The notes beneath the pieces were generated by a model. It had not been told where the DNA came from and ran no database searches. It saw only the letters and a list, made by a program, of their open reading frames with translations. Below are positions 1 through 5,960 of a stretch of DNA of 8,656 nt, one piece after another. Position numbers and translations under genes: made by a program. The DNA comes from an uncultured Prevotellaceae bacterium (lineage in GTDB: Bacteria; Bacteroidota; Bacteroidia; Bacteroidales; Bacteroidaceae), in contig CAMJRQ010000039.1 in the NCBI GenBank assembly GCA_946408305.1, positions 1-8,656 on the forward strand. Direction: 5' to 3'. Every line of letters begins with the position of its first letter. The first letter of the stretch is position 1.

Positions 1-1902
1 TGCAGCCAGTTCCGTCAGACGTTCCGTTGCCTCAGTCGACGGGCGCAGGATGGCATCTTCAATCACTTGAAGCTGTTCTGCAGGAATATCGTCATAGCAA
101 ACTCGCTCCGAAGGATTTACGATGGCCATATCGAGTCCACTCCTGCGGGCATGATAGAGGAAAACGGCGTGCATCGCCTCGCGCAGATAGTTGTTGCCGC
201 GGAAGGCAAAACTCAGGTTACTCACTCCCCCACTGACGTGCGCGCCGGGCAGGTTTTGCCGAATCCATCGGGTAGCCTCGATGAAATGGAGCGCATAGCC
301 GTCGTGCTCGCTGATTCCGGTGGCGATGGAGAGGATGTTGGGGTCGAAGATGATGTCTTCGGCTGGGAAGCCGATTCGCTCCGTCAGCAGGCGATAGGCT
401 CGCTGGCAGATGGCAATCCGACGTTCCAGTGTAGTGGCTTGCCCCTCTTTGTCGAAGGCCATTATGACAACTGCTGCACCCAGCCGGCGAATCTGCCGGG
501 CTCGGGCCAGGAAGATGTCCTCACCCTCTTTCAGGCTCAGGCTGTTGACCACCGATTTACCCTGCACGCATTTCAGCGCCGCCTCGATGACCTCCCAGCG
601 GCTGCTGTCAATCATGAGGGGCACGCGGCAGATGTCGGGCTCGCTGCCCAGCAGGTTCAGAAACGTGCACATCTCGGTTCGGGCATCGAGCAGTCCGTCG
701 TCCATGTTGATGTCGAGCACCAGCGCTCCATCCTCCACCTGACGGCGTGCAATCTGCAGCGCTTCGTCGTAGGCTTTCTCGCGGATGAGACGCAAGAAGC
801 GGCGTGAGCCAGCCACATTGCAACGCTCGCCCACGTTAATGAAAGCCACCTCGGGCGTGAGTTCGAGCGGCTCGAGCCCCGACAGGCGGAGTGTGGCCGC
901 CGAGTGGGCTGCAGGCAGCGTGCGGCGCTTTCCGTGGCCGAGAAGCGGTCGCAGCGCGGCGATGTGCTCGGGCGTGGTCCCGCAGCACCCTCCCAGGATG
1001 TTCACTAATCCCTCTTCGATGAAAGGTCTGACGGCGCGTGCCATCATCTCGGGCGTCTGGTCGTAGGAGCCCATCTCGTTGGGCAGTCCGGCATTGGGGT
1101 GGGCCGAGACATAGCAGGGGGCCAGCGAGGCGAGGCGGCGCAACGAGGGCAGCATCTCGGCAGCCCCGAACGAGCAATTCAGCCCGATGCAGAGCAGTCC
1201 GGCATGGGCCACACTGATGAGCAGGGCCTCGAGCGTCTGCCCGCAGAGCAGGCGTCCGTGGCGGTCGTTGAGCGTGGCGCTGAGCATCAGGGGGAGTTTG
1301 ATGCCAGTCTTTAGCGAAGCCTCCTGGAAAGCGAAGATGGCAGCCTTGGCGTTGAGTGTGTCGAAGACCGTTTCGAGCAGGATAGCGTCGGGGCCTGCCA
1401 TGAGCAGTGCCTCCATCTGTTCTTCGTAGGCCGAGGCCATTTCGTCGAACGAGATGCTGCGGTGCGCGGGATTCTCCACATCGGGGCTGAGCGAGCACGA
1501 CTTGTTCGTAGGGCCCACCGTGGCGACGACGTATCGGGGCCACTCGGGCGTGCTGAATTCGTGTGCTGCTTGCCGGGCCAGGCCGACTGCCTCGGTGTTC
1601 AGTTCCTTCACGAGCGCTTCGCAACCGTAGTCGGCCTGTGAGATGCGCTGGGCGTTGAAGGTGTTGGTGGTGATGATGTCGGCTCCGGCCTCGAGATAGC
1701 GCCGATGGATGCCGAGCACCACATCGGGCCGCGAAAGCGAGAGGAGGTCGTTGTTGCCACGCAAAGCCGCAGCGGCTCTCTCCGTCGCACGACAGTGGAA
1801 GTCTTCCTCCGAAAGGCCGCAGGACTGAATCATCGTCCCCATGGCCCCGTCCAGCAGCAGGATGCGCTCCTGCAGGGCGTCGCTTAATGATTGAATGGTC
1901 AC
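1..1902 (-). CDS. metH: Cobalamin-dependent methionine synthase, N-terminal half (5' complete, 3' end outside window)
   Basis: MetH transfers a methyl group from methyl-tetrahydrofolate to homocysteine through cobalamin in the cytoplasm. The 634 codons here read without a stop to the window edge. Residues 1 to about 325 form the homocysteine-binding barrel: LLLDGAMGT at 15-23, GLNCSFG with Cys243, and GGCCGTTPEH with Cys306 and Cys307. These are the three zinc/thiol-activating cysteines of the family. From about 350 the pterin-binding barrel follows: FINVGERCN at 354-362, DINMDDGLLD at 397-406, then MIDSS, FDPNI and SGGVSN. The cobalamin-binding and reactivation modules would lie beyond position 1. 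The start is a GTG at 1902, 19 nt after the smpB stop. It is chosen because the conserved LLLDGAMGT motif begins only 14 residues later and no upstream in-frame ATG/GTG/TTG exists before smpB. It is the third gene of the unit. I see no cobalamin riboswitch directly upstream, so expression probably depends on read-through from smpB. Confidence 0.97.
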   Translation of the reverse strand, partial: MTIQSLSDALQERILLLDGAMGTMIQSCGLSEEDFHCRATERAAAALRGNNDLLSLSRPDVVLGIHRRYLEAGADIITTNTFNAQRISQADYGCEALVKELNTEAVGLARQAAHEFSTPEWPRYVVATVGPTNKSCSLSPDVENPAHRSISFDEMASAYEEQMEALLMAGPDAILLETVFDTLNAKAAIFAFQEASLKTGIKLPLMLSATLNDRHGRLLCGQTLEALLISVAHAGLLCIGLNCSFGAAEMLPSLRRLASLAPCYVSAHPNAGLPNEMGSYDQTPEMMARAVRPFIEEGLVNILGGCCGTTPEHIAALRPLLGHGKRRTLPAAHSAATLRLSGLEPLELTPEVAFINVGERCNVAGSRRFLRLIREKAYDEALQIARRQVEDGALVLDINMDDGLLDARTEMCTFLNLLGSEPDICRVPLMIDSSRWEVIEAALKCVQGKSVVNSLSLKEGEDIFLARARQIRRLGAAVVIMAFDKEGQATTLERRIAICQRAYRLLTERIGFPAEDIIFDPNILSIATGISEHDGYALHFIEATRWIRQNLPGAHVSGGVSNLSFAFRGNNYLREAMHAVFLYHARRSGLDMAIVNPSERVCYDDIPAEQLQVIEDAILRPSTEATERLTELAA

Positions 1903-1921
1903 CGGTCTATTGTCAAGAGGA

Positions 1922-2401
1922 TCAATTATTCTTTCGCGCCCGGTCCATTTCGCGCCGGTCGTCCTTCGCCTTGAGCGTCTGCCGCTTATCGAACTCCTTC
2001 TTGCCACGCACGACGTAGATGTCGAGCTTGGCCAGTCCGTTTTCGTCGATGAAGAGCAGTGTGGGCACCAGGCTGAAGCCCGGGTTCTTGATGGTCTGCC
2101 CGATGCGTCTTATCTCCTTGCGCTGCAGGAGGAGCTTGCGGTCGCGCCGTTCGATGTGGTTGTTGTAGCTTCCCTGCTCGTAGTGGGCTACGTACATGTT
2201 CTTCACCCACACCTCGCCTCGCTGCACGATGCAGTAGGTGTCGGTCAGACTGGCTTTTCCGCTGCGGATGCTTTTTATCTCGGTACCCGTCAGGACGATG
2301 CCGGCCGTATATTTGTCGAAGAGCAGGAAATCGAACTCGGCTCGCTTGTTCTTTATGTTGATGCCCCGTTTCTGGGGCGTTGGCTGTGTCTTTCGTGCCA
2401 T
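1922..2401 (-). CDS. smpB: SsrA-binding protein SmpB (trans-translation)
   Basis: SmpB binds tmRNA and carries it into the A site of stalled ribosomes, allowing tagging of the unfinished peptide and ribosome release. The 159-residue product has the usual length and all family landmarks: NKRAEFDF at 18-25, [13 protein letters not shown] at 34-46, [10 protein letters not shown] from 48, [17 protein letters not shown] at 66-82, RRDRKLLL at 85-92, and the basic tail [19 protein letters not shown] at 133-151, which enters the mRNA channel. ATG at 2401 is preferred. Its A is shared with the TGA of the upstream gene, and a GGAGGA tract lies just upstream (2410-2405), inside the last codons of that gene. 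A GTG at 2404 would add one residue but sits closer to the tract. The one-base overlap implies translational coupling. The ssrA RNA gene itself is not in this window. Confidence 0.97.
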   Translation of the reverse strand: MARKTQPTPQKRGINIKNKRAEFDFLLFDKYTAGIVLTGTEIKSIRSGKASLTDTYCIVQRGEVWVKNMYVAHYEQGSYNNHIERRDRKLLLQRKEIRRIGQTIKNPGFSLVPTLLFIDENGLAKLDIYVVRGKKEFDKRQTLKAKDDRREMDRARKNN

Positions 2402-2913
2402 CACTCCTCCTCTTTGACTATGGTGGCAAAATCCTCCAGGTGCTCGTCGACATAGTGGGCCACACGGGCGGTCAGTTCCTCTTCCATCTCCACGAAGGCG
2501 TCGTCCAGATCGTCGAAAGCGGGATATTGCTCATAGAGCGCCATGAATTCCTCGTCGGTGCAGTCGCGCTCCAGAGCCTTGCCATATTTCTCGTAGAGCG
2601 TCCTACCTTTATAAATAAGGTTGCGGAAATCGCGCTCGCCCCATTGGTCCATGGCCTTGGCGAAGGGATTCAGGAAGATGAAGGGCCCGTATCCGTTGTG
2701 AATCAGCTGGACGAAACCTCCGTCCATCACTTCATCGCGCACGATGAGATAGGCCACCAGCGTTGTCTGGTCGGCCGACAGACGCGGCAGCGTCTCGGTC
2801 GTCAGCGCTCCGCCCACGGCCTCCATGATGCGGTCGCGGAAGAGGCCGACGAATTCGTCCATGCCCTGCTGTGCCGCTCGCACCACCTCTTTTTCGGGTA
2901 TCTTCACTTCCAT
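2401..2913 (-). CDS. DMP19/DUF4375-like small acidic protein
   Basis: The 170-residue protein has no signal peptide or membrane segment, so it is probably cytoplasmic. The motif [13 protein letters not shown] at 64-76 and the following hydrophobic segment resemble the DUF4375/DMP19 family. The founding member, from Neisseria, is described as a DNA-mimic protein that sequesters a DNA-binding regulator. The family assignment is by recognition, not by search. The protein is acidic: I count 37 Asp/Glu against 17 Lys/Arg, and 21 against 4 in the last 60 residues, which contain [14 protein letters not shown] from about 133. That charge pattern would suit DNA mimicry but does not prove it. The gene is first in the unit with smpB and metH, sits behind a good promoter, and its stop overlaps the smpB start. 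The ATG at 2913 follows a purine-rich leader. Role in this organism unknown. Confidence 0.85.
   Translation of the reverse strand: MEVKIPEKEVVRAAQQGMDEFVGLFRDRIMEAVGGALTTETLPRLSADQTTLVAYLIVRDEVMDGGFVQLIHNGYGPFIFLNPFAKAMDQWGERDFRNLIYKGRTLYEKYGKALERDCTDEEFMALYEQYPAFDDLDDAFVEMEEELTARVAHYVDEHLEDFATIVKEEE
2405..2410 (-). promoter_or_regulatory. Ribosome binding site for smpB
   Basis: GGAGGA, part of a longer AGAGGAGGAG tract, ends 3 nt before the ATG at 2401 and is encoded by the final Glu codons of the upstream gene. This is the only strong Shine-Dalgarno-like tract before a start in the window, and it decides between the ATG at 2401 and the GTG at 2404. Confidence 0.6.
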
Positions 2914-2938
2914 TTTTCTCGCTTTCCTTTTCGCCCCG

Positions 2939-2970
2939 CAAAGTTACGATTAAGCGAGCAGAAAAGCAAA
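2939..2970 (-). promoter_or_regulatory. Bacteroidetes-type promoter for the DMP19-like/smpB/metH unit
   Basis: Read on the minus strand, a TTTG box (2970-2967) is followed after exactly 20 nt by TAACTTTG (2946-2939). This fits the Bacteroidetes primary sigma-factor consensus TTTG / TAnnTTTG. Transcription would start a few bases further on, leaving a leader of roughly 20 nt before the ATG at 2913. No second promoter was seen between the three genes, so this one probably drives all of them. Confidence 0.8.
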
Positions 2971-2989
2971 AAATGCGGGGCGCATTTTT
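2969..2989. repeat. Perfect palindrome with 9-bp arms overlapping the -33 box
   Basis: AAAAATGCG (2969-2977) and its exact reverse complement CGCATTTTT (2981-2989) flank a GGG loop. The left arm overlaps the -33 TTTG of the leftward promoter. It could be an operator for a dimeric regulator, or a hairpin with a T-run that blocks read-through between the divergent units. The sequence alone does not decide between these. Confidence 0.6.
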
Positions 2990-2990
2990 G

Positions 2991-3011
2991 GATTAGAGAT
3001 TAGAGATTAGG
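2991..3011. repeat. Three tandem copies of a GATTAGA 7-mer
   Basis: GATTAGA at 2991 and 2998 and GATTAGG at 3005 lie head to tail without spacers. This short tandem array could vary in copy number by slippage. It is placed between the two divergent promoters. Confidence 0.85.
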
Positions 3012-3029
3012 GAGCATCGGTTCGAAAAT

Positions 3030-3056
3030 AATTCGATAAATTCGTGTAATTCGCGG
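3030..3056. repeat. Three AATTCG motifs in 9-nt register
   Basis: AATTCG begins at 3030, 3039 and 3048, so three 9-nt units (AATTCGATA, AATTCGTGT, AATTCGCGG) lie in tandem with a diverging last triplet. A related TTCG occurs at 3021. No function is known to me. It is the AT-rich stretch just upstream of the rightward gene's promoter region. Confidence 0.75.
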
Positions 3057-3109
3057 TTCTTTGCTGTTATTATTCGCTGCCTTTATCTCATTTGCTTTGA
3101 ATTTCTTCG

Positions 3110-3117
3110 TACATTTG
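3110..3117 (+). promoter_or_regulatory. -7 box for the acyltransferase-aminotransferase gene
   Basis: TACATTTG matches the Bacteroidetes -7 consensus TAnnTTTG and ends 16 nt before the ATG at 3134, so the leader would be very short. The nearest upstream TTTG boxes (3091-3094 and 3096-3099) are closer than the usual 19-21 nt spacing. The -33 element is therefore weak or absent, and the promoter may be weak or helped by an activator. Confidence 0.5.
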
Positions 3118-3133
3118 CAGAAAATTTATCCTC

Positions 3134-5275
3134 ATGGCCACGACTGTCATTCCCTATTCCGTAAACCATCGGGCACTGTGGGACGAATTTGTCTCGCAAT
3201 CCAAAAACGGCTCCTTCGTCCATCGCCGCGCCTTTGTCGACCTTGTCTCTGCCGAGCAGACCGACTGTTCGGTGATGGTCTTCTCCGACCTGAGCCCGGA
3301 GGAGGCTCACGGCGAAGCGCCTCTCTCAGTCCAGAAGCTGGTGGCGCTGCTGGCAGCCACATGGGACGAGCCTTCCCTCACCGTCTGCTCTCATCCCGTC
3401 CCCTCGTGCGGCGCCTTGCTGCTGCGCCCCGAGTCCACCCAGCATGACGCCCTCCATGCCATGCAGGCCATCTTCCGCTATTACATCTCCTTCATGCAGG
3501 CCCGCCGGATGCTTTATAGTCCCCTGCCCCACATCTATAGTCAGTTGCCGGCCGACGAAGACCTCTACGCCCTCTTCCGCGCCCAGGCCCGTCTCAGCTT
3601 TCGCACGGTCTCCACAGTGCTCTCCGTCCGACAGCCGCTGCGCTCCTCGGCCCTGCGCCGCCAGCAGGCCCGCCGGGCCATCGACAACGGGTTCTCCATC
3701 GACCGTCTCCTCGAGGGCGACCACGACTCGGTCGAAGCCTTCTGCCACCTTCCCGCGCTGCAGGCTCCCACCGGTTCGGCCCAGCAACTCGCCCAGCTCA
3801 TAGCTGCATTCCCATCCCACATCAAGCTCTATCTCGTGCGCCTCAACCGCCAGATTGTGGCCGGAGCCCTCGTCTTCGAACTGCGCTCGGTGGCGCTCGT
3901 CAGGCACGTGGCAGCCAGTCCCGAGGGACGTGAGGGCGGAGCACTCGACCTCCTCTTCCACCACCTCACCACCGAGCGCTACCGCCAGATGGACTACATC
4001 GACTTTGGGCCATCGGCCCCCGACGGCTCGCTGGCCGACGACGCCCTCGTGGCCCACAAGGAGAGCCTCGGCGGACGGGCCGTCTGCCGCGACACCTACG
4101 AAATAACCCTCACCCCCGACACTGCCGACCGTATGCTCCCGCAGCCCGCTGCAGACCCCACGGCTCGCATCGACTATCTCCCCTTGCAGCGCATCACAGC
4201 CTCCTACGAGCCGCAGCTCACCCAGGCCCTCGAACGCGTGGCGCGCCGCGGATGGTTCCTGCTGGGCGAGGAGACGGAGGCTTTCGAGACGGAATTTGCG
4301 CGCTACACCAGAGCCAGCCACTGCGTGGCCGTCGGGAATGGGCTCGACGCCCTCACCCTTGCTCTCGTCGCCTGGCGTCAGATTCATGCCTGGCAAGACG
4401 ACGACGAGGTCATCGTGCCGGCCAACACCTACATCGCCACCATCCTGGCCATCAGCCGCGCCCGCCTGCGCCCCGTCCTCTGCGAGCCCCGGCCCGACAC
4501 GCTGCTGATTGACCCCGACCTCATAGAGCCCCTCATTACCGAGCGCACCCGCGCCCTCCTGCCCGTCCACCTCTACGGACGTCTCTGCCCCATGGACGAG
4601 ATAAACCACATCGCACGCAGCCATGGCTTGCTCGTGCTCGACGATGCCGCGCAGTCCCACGGGGCCATCCTCGGCGGGCGCCGCGCCGGCCACCTCTGCC
4701 ACGCCACCGCCTTCAGCTTCTATCCCACCAAAAACCTGGGTGCGCTGGGCGACGCCGGAGCCGTCTGCACCGACGACGAGCAACTGGCCCACACCGTGCG
4801 CTGTCTGGCCAACTACGGCTCCCTGCGGCAGTATCACAACGAACTCAAGGGCGTCAACAGCCGCATGGACGAGCTCCAGGCCGCCGTGCTGCGCACCAAG
4901 CTGCCACAGCTCGACGCCCGCAACGAGCATCGGCGCCACGTAGCCCAGCTCTATCGGCAGCTCATCCACAACCCCCTCGTCACCCTCACGTCCCAGCCCG
5001 CCGAGCCGCTCTCCGATGTCCATCACGTCTTCCCCGTCCGCTGCCCCCAGCGCGACGCCCTGCGTCAATACCTCGCCGAGCGCGGCGTGCAGACCCTCGT
5101 GCACTATCCCACGCCGCCCCATCGCCAGCCCGCCTATGCCGAATGGAGCCACTTGCGCTTCCCCATCACCGAGCGCATCCACAGCCAGATACTCTCGCTC
5201 CCCATCCACAGCCTGCTCACCGATGCCGAGGTAGAGCGCATCGCCCAGCTCATCAACGCCTTCAATCCCGCCTGA
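3134..5275 (+). CDS. Fused GNAT (Acetyltransf_6/FemAB-like) acyltransferase and DegT/DnrJ/EryC1 sugar aminotransferase
   Basis: One 713-residue frame carries two enzymes. Residues 1-335 resemble Bacteroidetes GNAT proteins of the Acetyltransf_6 type: FVSQSKNGSF at 19-28, LRRQQARRAIDNGF at 174-187, GALDLLFHHL at 269-278, IDFGPSAPDG at 289-298 and KESLGGR at 309-315. After a short Pro/Ala linker, about 345-713 form a complete PLP-dependent aminotransferase of normal length (about 369 residues), closest in my reading to FdtB/QdtB enzymes that aminate dTDP-3-oxo-6-deoxyhexoses. Landmarks are LGEETEAFE at 377, GNGLDALTL at 401-409, VPANTYIAT at 428-436, DDAAQSHGA at 503-511, and FYPTKNLGALGDAG with the predicted PLP lysine K533. 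The likely product is a 3-amino-3,6-dideoxy sugar nucleotide, and the N-terminal domain may N-acylate it. Substrate and acyl donor are inferred. No sugar-pathway neighbours are present. The ATG at 3134 lies just after a -7 box, with no Shine-Dalgarno sequence. The coding strand is strikingly C-rich. Confidence 0.9.
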   Translation: MATTVIPYSVNHRALWDEFVSQSKNGSFVHRRAFVDLVSAEQTDCSVMVFSDLSPEEAHGEAPLSVQKLVALLAATWDEPSLTVCSHPVPSCGALLLRPESTQHDALHAMQAIFRYYISFMQARRMLYSPLPHIYSQLPADEDLYALFRAQARLSFRTVSTVLSVRQPLRSSALRRQQARRAIDNGFSIDRLLEGDHDSVEAFCHLPALQAPTGSAQQLAQLIAAFPSHIKLYLVRLNRQIVAGALVFELRSVALVRHVAASPEGREGGALDLLFHHLTTERYRQMDYIDFGPSAPDGSLADDALVAHKESLGGRAVCRDTYEITLTPDTADRMLPQPAADPTARIDYLPLQRITASYEPQLTQALERVARRGWFLLGEETEAFETEFARYTRASHCVAVGNGLDALTLALVAWRQIHAWQDDDEVIVPANTYIATILAISRARLRPVLCEPRPDTLLIDPDLIEPLITERTRALLPVHLYGRLCPMDEINHIARSHGLLVLDDAAQSHGAILGGRRAGHLCHATAFSFYPTKNLGALGDAGAVCTDDEQLAHTVRCLANYGSLRQYHNELKGVNSRMDELQAAVLRTKLPQLDARNEHRRHVAQLYRQLIHNPLVTLTSQPAEPLSDVHHVFPVRCPQRDALRQYLAERGVQTLVHYPTPPHRQPAYAEWSHLRFPITERIHSQILSLPIHSLLTDAEVERIAQLINAFNPA

Positions 5276-5329
5276 ACAAACCACCGGGGCACGATACGAT
5301 GCAAAAACACGCAGGCCTTTGCCCGAAAC

Positions 5330-5363
5330 GGTTAAGGGTTTGAGGAGAAAGGGTTAAGGGTTT
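5330..5363. repeat. 12-bp direct repeat GGTTAAGGGTTT, 22-nt period
   Basis: GGTTAAGGGTTT occurs at 5330-5341 and again at 5352-5363, exact over 12 bases, with start-to-start spacing of 22 nt. It begins 55 nt after the stop of the fused gene. The spacing is about two helical turns, so both copies face the same side of the DNA. Function unknown. Confidence 0.8.
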
Positions 5364-5579
5364 CCTGAGCACCCATAATCGCATCCTCATTTCAGCATCT
5401 GGGGGAAAGGTTTAGCCCTCAAAAGGGTCATCAGAGATTTCGCGCGCCGCGACAGATGCTTCGCTACGCACAAATATTTTGTCATCGACACACATCAGGC
5501 AGTGACTTTTATGCGACATTTTACGTTTCCTGGTTTGCCGCAACAGTCAACTCGAGGCAAAGCAACGTGGAGTTTGGGG

Positions 5580-5616
5580 CAACGCAACACGTTGCGTTGG
5601 ACAAGATAACACGTTG
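5580..5616. repeat. Palindrome with 9-bp arms plus repeated AACACGTTG
   Basis: CAACGCAAC (5580-5588) and its exact reverse complement GTTGCGTTG (5591-5599) are separated by two bases. The motif AACACGTTG inside it (5586-5594) recurs at 5608-5616, 22 nt on, and an inverted CAACGTG lies upstream at 5563-5569. The cluster resembles an operator array or a dispersed intergenic repeat rather than a terminator, since no T-run follows on the plus strand. Confidence 0.7.
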
Positions 5617-5742
5617 TCATTGTCTGAGAATGCCGTCAATTTGACCCTAACCGAAGTTTGCTGACCAGCGAGCGAATTTCGGATGTGCTAATAATCAGCA
5701 AGTTATTTTTTTCCAGATTTGCAGAAGGACGCCAAAATCTAA

Positions 5743-5771
5743 CCTTTTGCAAGGAGAATCCGCCCTTTTGC
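5743..5771. repeat. Direct repeat CCTTTTGC, 21-nt period
   Basis: CCTTTTGC occurs at 5743-5750 and 5764-5771. The pair is flanked by CCAAAA (5732-5737) and TTTTGG (5779-5784), a loose inverted pair. An 8-mer pair could arise by chance in this sequence. It is listed because its period is close to that of the two other repeat pairs in the same gap. Confidence 0.5.
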
Positions 5772-5841
5772 CAATAAGTTTTGGACACCCTTCCAAAGGG
5801 CATCGGAGAGCGGTTGGTAAGAAATGTTTAAGCATGGAGAG

Positions 5842-5928
5842 TAAAATAATTGCAACGTCCGGGGAAACTGCCTAAAAGACCAATCTGCTTTGGCCTTTCA
5901 GGCAGTTTTCCTCGGACATTAAAATAAT
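5842..5928. repeat. Long imperfect hairpin bounded by a 9-bp direct repeat (second mfd terminator or small MITE-like element)
   Basis: Arms of 28-29 nt (5854-5881 and 5892-5920) pair with a few mismatches and one bulge around the 10-nt loop AATCTGCTTT. The pairing core is AACTGCCT against AGGCAGTT. The 9-mer TAAAATAAT stands immediately outside (5842-5850) and at the other edge (5920-5928). Read on the minus strand, each 9-mer becomes ATTATTTTA, a U-rich tail. The simplest reading is a second intrinsic terminator downstream of mfd. The alternative is a tiny inverted-repeat element with a target duplication. Confidence 0.65.
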
Positions 5929-5947
5929 AAGCCCCTCTGAGAGGGGC
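5920..5947 (-). terminator. Intrinsic terminator of mfd
   Basis: Just 13 nt after the mfd TAA, the minus strand forms a compact GC-rich stem (GCCCCTCT with AGAGGGGC, 5947-5931) followed by TTATTATTTTA (5930-5920). Stem, tight loop and U-rich tail fit a factor-independent terminator. Confidence 0.75.
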
Positions 5948-5960
5948 AAGGGGTGAGGCT

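Larger units (their letters stand above)
5276..5960. other. 685-bp non-coding gap between convergent genes
   Basis: This stretch is clearly less GC-rich than the genes on either side and has no convincing coding frame. The longest open stretch, 62 codons at 5456-5644, lacks any family signature and runs across the palindrome at 5580. It contains short repeats listed separately, a small GC-rich inverted repeat at 5440-5452 (arms TCGCG/CGCGA), an AT-rich one at 5470-5482 (arms ACAAA/TTTGT), and a seven-T run at 5706-5712 preceded by a weak imperfect hairpin at 5686-5700. I saw no tRNA, no TAnnTTTG promoter box on either strand, and no convincing terminator close to the stop at 5275. It could hide a small RNA or be a remnant of decayed mobile sequence. 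Confidence 0.6.

Noticed and set aside
67..807. 246-codon plus-strand frame over metH
   Set aside because: The minus strand encodes an unbroken, motif-complete MetH N-terminal half here. The plus frame is a shadow without recognisable features.
1903..1921. Possible cobalamin riboswitch in front of metH
   Set aside because: Only 19 nt separate smpB and metH, far too short for the element. The divergent promoter region also shows no B12-box that I can recognise.
3326..5284. 652-codon open frame antisense to the fused gene
   Set aside because: It has no family motifs and is rich in Gly, Val, Glu and Ala as expected from reversed GC-rich codons. The plus-strand frame carries two full enzyme domains with intact active-site motifs.
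5330..5363. Telomere-like GGGTTA repeat or CRISPR fragment
   Set aside because: Only two copies, no spacer array and no cas genes. A bacterial telomere is not expected at an internal position.
5456..5644. 62-codon plus-strand frame in the intergenic gap
   Set aside because: No recognised signature, no promoter box or ribosome binding site, and it runs across the palindrome at 5580-5599. Composition does not resemble the neighbouring genes.
5686..5712. Terminator for the fused gene (weak hairpin plus seven T)
   Set aside because: The stem is short with a mismatch, and it lies more than 400 nt past the stop codon, so the assignment to that gene is not supportable.
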